Below are positions 49,286 through 52,579 of a stretch of 52,579 bases of DNA, in pieces. The notes under the pieces were generated by a model that made no database searches, was not told the DNA's origin, and saw only the letters and a list, made by a program, of their open reading frames with translations. Position 1 is the first letter of the stretch. Every line of letters begins with the position of its first letter. The stretch comes from Actinomycetes bacterium (GTDB lineage Bacteria; Actinomycetota; Actinomycetes; Mycobacteriales; Mycobacteriaceae). The translations under genes were made by a program, and so were the position numbers. The stretch is from assembly GCA_029780675.1 (NCBI GenBank), contig JAKOYE010000190.1:1-52579 (forward strand). Direction: 5' to 3'.

Positions 49286-49948
49286 ATGGCTGACGCGGAA
49301 CCGGCCTCGGCAAGCCGCCTCGAACGACGCAAGACGCGCACCCGTACGGCGTTGATCCGCGCCGCACAGGGGTTCATCGCCGCGGGCACGCTGAACGTCC
49401 CCGTGCTCGAGATCACCCAGGCCGCCGATGTCGGGATGGGCTCGTTCTACAACCACTTCGACAGCAAGGAAGCCCTTTTCGAGGCCGCGGTGAACGACAT
49501 CCTCGACGAGGTGGGGGCCCTGCTGGACACGCTGACGATCGAGGGCGAGGACCCCGCGGTCACCTTCGCGCGCAGCTTCCGACTGGTCGGACGGTTGTTC
49601 GCACTGCGTCCGGACATCTCCCGGGTGCTGCTCAACACCGGGCTGAGTCTGATCTTCGCCGACCGCGGGCTGGCACCGCGGGCATTGCGCGATATCACCG
49701 TCGCGGCGGATGCCGGCCGATTCACCGTTGCCGACCCCGAGTTGGCGCTGGCGACCGCCGCGGGCGCCCTGATGGGGGTCGGCCAACTCCTGTTGCACGA
49801 CCCCGACCGTGATGGCAGCGCCGTCGCCGACCGCGCGACACGGGACGTCCTGATCATGCTCGGCATCCCCGCCCACGAGGCCGAGGAGATCTGCGCCCGG
49901 CCCCTGCCGAACCTCGATGGTGTTTCCGGATCGGAACCGGCAGCCTGA
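49286..49948 (+). CDS. TetR-family regulator of the aromatic operon
   Basis: 220 residues from the chosen ATG. HTH at ~15-60 (VLEITQAADVGMGSFYNHFDSKEALFEAAV), then a ligand domain. Divergent from the dioxygenase-FAH-monooxygenase operon; most likely represses it and itself from the two repeats in the spacer and is released by an aromatic intermediate. The end overlaps the remains of an antitoxin gene by about 30 bp. Confidence 0.88.
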   Translation: MADAEPASASRLERRKTRTRTALIRAAQGFIAAGTLNVPVLEITQAADVGMGSFYNHFDSKEALFEAAVNDILDEVGALLDTLTIEGEDPAVTFARSFRLVGRLFALRPDISRVLLNTGLSLIFADRGLAPRALRDITVAADAGRFTVADPELALATAAGALMGVGQLLLHDPDRDGSAVADRATRDVLIMLGIPAHEAEEICARPLPNLDGVSGSEPAA

Positions 49949-50087
49949 TCTGCGTGAGTGGGAGGCGTGGCAGGAAAACGCCTACCTGTTCCGATCCCCA
50001 GCCAATGCCCGCCGGTTACTGGACGCAGCGGCGGCGCTCGATGCAGGTCAGGGTGTCCGCGTCGAGGTCGATGACCTAGCGGAGTGA
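49917..50087 (+). pseudogene. YefM/RelB-type antitoxin, C-terminal half only
   Basis: The frame read here gives 56 residues: MVFPDRNRQPDLREWEAWQ... then ENAYLFRSPANARRLLDA and ...VEVDDLAE. The part from WEAWQENAYLFRSPANARRL matches the second half of mycobacterial YefM/RelJ antitoxins; the DNA-binding N-terminal ~40 residues are absent, since the sequence before it is TetR coding. The stop overlaps the toxin GTG (GTGA), as in a working module. Confidence 0.75.
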
Positions 50088-50337
50088 ACGTCATATTCTC
50101 CCCGCAAGCGTCGGAGGATTACGTGTACTGGCAATCCGCCGACCGCGCGATACGGAAGCGCGTTAACCGGCTCATCAATGAAGTCCGGCGTTCCCCTATG
50201 AAGGAATCGGTAAGCCGGAACCACTCATGTACGGGCTCACCGGGGCATGGTCACGTCGCATCACCGACGAGCACAGGCTGGTCTACCGAATCGCCGGCAA
50301 CAACGTCGAGATCCTCCAAGCCCGCTATCACTACTGA
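50084..50337 (+). pseudogene. YoeB/RelE-type toxin with a frameshift
   Basis: The first frame reads MNVIFSPQASEDYVYWQSAD...EVRRSP and then shifts; the continuation in the next frame is [18 protein letters not shown]... to ...[10 protein letters not shown]...YHY and a stop at 50335-50337, an entire YoeB toxin (~84 residues) if one C is added to the four-C run at 50193-50196. As given, the protein after residue ~39 is nonsense to 50389. With the truncated antitoxin this points to real decay. Confidence 0.8.
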
Positions 50338-50342
50338 TCCGG

Positions 50343-51872
50343 TTAGAACGGTGGAGGTCGGTTCCGGTCGGCTGCGCGGGGTTCGTTGAGGTTGCGTTCC
50401 CGGGTGATGCGGTAGTGACGTTCGGCCTGGCGGGTTCGTTTCCGGGTGGGCATCATCAGTGCTCGAGTGGGGCTGGCCTGCGGCGGTGTGGCTGTGATCG
50501 TGGGGCCGGTGTTGGTGTTCCAGCCCGGAAACAGCAGGTGACTGCCGGGGCGGGTGGTGTAGGTGTGCCCTGATGGGCTCGTCCACTCGATCGTGCCGTC
50601 GGAGTGTTGGGTGTCGGTCCAGTCGGTCCAGAAGGTGCGGAGCAGATGATGAAGACGGCATAAGCATCGGAGGCCTGAGGGGTGGGTGGCCCCGTAGGGC
50701 CAGGGCACTCGGTGGTCGATGTCGGTGTGTTCGGCGGGTTTGTCGCAGCCGGGGAATCGGCAGGTCAGATCCCGCATCCGGATGAATTCGGCCAGTGCGG
50801 TGGAGGGCCGGTACTGGGGTTCGGACTGGCCGCTGGGGGTGCGCAGGTGGCGTACGGCGGCCCCGGCGGCGATCAGGGCGGCCAGCAGCGGGGTGGGCAG
50901 AACCCCGCCGCCGACGATGACCGCCCGACCTGGCCGGGCCGGCGCCGACGGGCCCGAAATCGTGCCGCCGGGACCCTTCCCGCCGGGGCCGCCACCGTCC
51001 CCGTCGGGGCCGTCGACGGGGCCCTCGTCGCCGTCGCCATCGCCGGAGACGCGGGGGTCGGGGTGGTCGGTGAGGGCGTCGGGGTCGGCCAGAACGTGGA
51101 TGACCACGCTGGTAGCCCGGGCGTCGGTTCCGGCCGCGGGGCAGTCGGGGGTCGCGCACTGGCAGGCCAGGACCTGGGATCCGGCCGCGAGCGCGCCGAG
51201 GGCGTCGGCGCGGCGCTGGGCCAGGGTTCGCGGATCCTGTTCGCAGACCCCGCGGGCCATCTGATCCAGGCGGCGCTCCAACAGTGCAGCGTCGGTGGCG
51301 AACAACCGACCCCACAACGCCGCGGTGCCGGACTCGTGGTTGCGGCCCCCGATGATGACCTCCCGCCCGCGGGCGGCCGAGCGGGTGCGTCGCACCGCGG
51401 CGGGGTCGTGACGATCGACCAGTGCGTCGATGGCCTGCTCGAGCTTGTAGCGCGACAAACCCTGCCAGCCCCCCGCCACCTCCGCGATCACCGCGTCCAG
51501 GGCCGCCATCACCTCGGCGTCGGCGACCAACGCGGTGCGCCAGGCGATCGCCTCGACCACCCGCTCGCTCACCTGGCCGGCCATGAACACCGCCGCCACC
51601 TCGGGCAGGCGCAGCCGTAACGCCATCGCCACCTGCATCTGCCCCGAAGCCCGGCCATGACCGATGCCCAGCGCCGCCGCGACCTCGGCGGCTCCGCAAT
51701 CCCACCCGTCGCACACCCACCGTGAGCCCTCGTCGCACTCCACCCACCGTGCGGCCAACTCCCCGATCGCGGCCAGTCGCCGTGCCGCGGCAGCCGACTC
51801 CGCCACCGCCGCCGCCCCGATCGCCGAGACCACATCGGCATCGCCAGCCCCCCGAAACACAGTATCGAACAT
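50343..51872 (-). CDS. DUF222/13E12-family HNH endonuclease
   Basis: 509 residues from MFDTVFRGAG, the usual start of the family. DUF222 occupies ~1-330, with a Gly/Asp linker (~250-275), and the C-terminal HNH is CRFPGCDKPAEHTDIDHRVPW...LCRLHHLLRTFW with the two Cys and DH/HH. The frame is open 180 codons upstream but only over the reverse of GNAT. A LexA-type site covers the start codon (51865-51880) and CAGAAT (51885-51880) seven bases before ATG may be the -10, so the gene is likely SOS-induced, as reported for 13E12 genes in M. tuberculosis. Confidence 0.88.
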   Translation of the reverse strand: MFDTVFRGAGDADVVSAIGAAAVAESAAAARRLAAIGELAARWVECDEGSRWVCDGWDCGAAEVAAALGIGHGRASGQMQVAMALRLRLPEVAAVFMAGQVSERVVEAIAWRTALVADAEVMAALDAVIAEVAGGWQGLSRYKLEQAIDALVDRHDPAAVRRTRSAARGREVIIGGRNHESGTAALWGRLFATDAALLERRLDQMARGVCEQDPRTLAQRRADALGALAAGSQVLACQCATPDCPAAGTDARATSVVIHVLADPDALTDHPDPRVSGDGDGDEGPVDGPDGDGGGPGGKGPGGTISGPSAPARPGRAVIVGGGVLPTPLLAALIAAGAAVRHLRTPSGQSEPQYRPSTALAEFIRMRDLTCRFPGCDKPAEHTDIDHRVPWPYGATHPSGLRCLCRLHHLLRTFWTDWTDTQHSDGTIEWTSPSGHTYTTRPGSHLLFPGWNTNTGPTITATPPQASPTRALMMPTRKRTRQAERHYRITRERNLNEPRAADRNRPPPF

Positions 51873-51880
51873 ACTTTCGA
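51865..51880. promoter_or_regulatory. SOS (LexA) box at the DUF222-HNH start
   Basis: TCGAAC-ATAC-TTTCGA against the mycobacterial SOS consensus TCGAAC(N4)GTTCGA: 11 of 12 fixed positions match. Located over the start codon of the DUF222-HNH gene, which would block a leaderless transcript. Confidence 0.8.
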
Positions 51881-52010
51881 TTCTGCCATCGGGCTCTGAC
51901 AAACCAGGCCCGACAGCAATGCGTTCCGTCGCCATCCGCCGCAGACCCTCACCGACGCCGGCCACCGCGTGCGGGCCACCCGTCACGACGACGGCTGTCA
52001 CCATGAAGCC

Positions 52011-52466
52011 GTGCACACAAGCCCCCACCCGCACCCCGTCCGCCGGGCGGGCGCATCGGATTTCGCCCTGGTGCTCGGACTGATCGAGCAGTTCTACCGC
52101 GTCGACGGGCATCACTTCGACGACGGACACATCGGGCGCGCCCTCACTCCCCTGCTGCACGATGACACCCACGGGCAGGTCTGGCTGCTCGGTGAACCGC
52201 CCCTCGGCTACGCGATCGTCACTTGGGGCTACTCGCTTGAATCCGGCGGCAGAGAGGCTCTCCTCGACGAGATCTACGTCGCCCGTCAGGGCGTCGGTCT
52301 CGGTTCCCAACTCCTCGAGGCAGTAGTAGAACAGGCCCGAAAAGCCGGCGCAGCAACGATGTTCCTCGAAACCGAAGCACCCAACGAGCGCGCCAGGCGC
52401 TTCTACCAACGGCACGACTTCACCACCGAGGACTCGATCTGGCTCAGCCGCGACCTGACGACCTAA
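52011..52466 (+). CDS. GNAT-family N-acetyltransferase
   Basis: 151 residues from the GTG at 52011; a GTG 14 codons earlier (51969) is possible. GNAT core: VRRAGASDFALVLGLIEQFY at the start, EIYVARQGVGLGSQLLEAVVEQA (acetyl-CoA loop Q/RxxGxG), and ETEAPNERARRFYQRHDFTTE at the end. Substrate unknown. Convergent with the gene at the right edge (stops overlap by 3 bp). Confidence 0.85.
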   Translation: MHTSPHPHPVRRAGASDFALVLGLIEQFYRVDGHHFDDGHIGRALTPLLHDDTHGQVWLLGEPPLGYAIVTWGYSLESGGREALLDEIYVARQGVGLGSQLLEAVVEQARKAGAATMFLETEAPNERARRFYQRHDFTTEDSIWLSRDLTT

Positions 52467-52579
52467 CGACGTTCGGGCCCCAGGAGTCGCTTGAGCACAG
52501 ACCGGTTGGGGTCGTTATCCCGTTCGGCGAGAAGGAATTCCATCCCCTCCTCGACAGCCTTTTTGACCTGCTCCCGCAC
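52463..52579 (-). CDS. C-terminal end of an unidentified protein, cut by window edge
   Basis: Open for 38 codons from the right edge to TAG at 52465-52463; the text reads ...VREQVKKAVEEGMEFLLAE, then RDNDPNRSVLKRLLGPERR. Amphipathic and charged, and a plausible C-terminus, with no family recognised. Support is the coding-like composition and the tight convergent end with GNAT. Confidence 0.45.
   Translation of the reverse strand: MREQVKKAVEEGMEFLLAERDNDPNRSVLKRLLGPERR

Overview
The window is high-GC DNA from a non-tuberculous mycobacterium, most likely a fast-growing Mycolicibacterium-type species. This rests on gene content. There is a long stretch syntenic with the leuC-leuD-hupB-mutT1-ppk-cofC-gpsA-ddlA-thiL-ung-rpmB-recG region of Mycobacterium tuberculosis, HupB has an AKKAPAK-type tail, and there are dppABCD, a 13E12-type HNH protein with an SOS box, WS/DGAT, SCO7613-type and DUF2804 proteins, and many leaderless GTG/ATG starts. 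No tRNA, rRNA or CRISPR array was seen.

Layout. 1-2034 (minus): an IclR regulator, an Rv2991-type flavin-fold protein and a dimethylarginine hydrolase cut by the left edge. 2107-5207 (plus): leuC, leuD, hupB, closed by a strong terminator. 5323-9098 (minus): cofC-ppk-mutT1, tightly coupled. 9155-20662 (mostly plus): gpsA, a Cys/Met-type PLP enzyme, ddlA, an alpha/beta hydrolase with its own promoter, DUF3515 (minus), thiL, ung, rpmB (minus), a DAK-type kinase, recG and an exported HNH/DUF1524 nuclease. These cover F420 synthesis, polyphosphate, phospholipid and peptidoglycan precursors, thiamine diphosphate and DNA repair.

From 20.7 kb the region becomes accessory. A GjpA-like exported protein is followed by a complete IS1380-family element (22012-23681) that has cut off an exported-protein gene without leaving a target duplication. 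Next comes a WS/DGAT acyltransferase with a HupB-like basic N-terminal tail, followed by a frameshifted linalool dehydratase/isomerase-like gene. On the other strand lie a membrane protein and a 965-residue exported protein joining a nuclease/sphingomyelinase-like domain to a PI-PLC X domain. A TetR regulator, an SCO7613-type membrane protein, a vapBC module, two lipoproteins, an antiporter, a ClC channel, DUF2784, PhyH and DUF2804 genes follow.

40440-45603 is a complete dppABCD peptide/heme importer. It converges with a three-gene meta-cleavage operon (extradiol dioxygenase, FAH hydrolase, FAD monooxygenase; 49178 to 45530), which is divergent from a TetR gene with a duplicated 22-bp operator-like repeat between them. 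The right end has a decayed yefM-yoeB toxin-antitoxin locus, a DUF222-HNH gene with a near-consensus LexA box over its start codon, a GNAT acetyltransferase and the end of an unidentified gene.

The most unusual content is the EEP/PI-PLC fusion with its coupled membrane protein, the basic-tailed acyltransferase paired with the LinD-like gene, and the IS-associated deletion scar.
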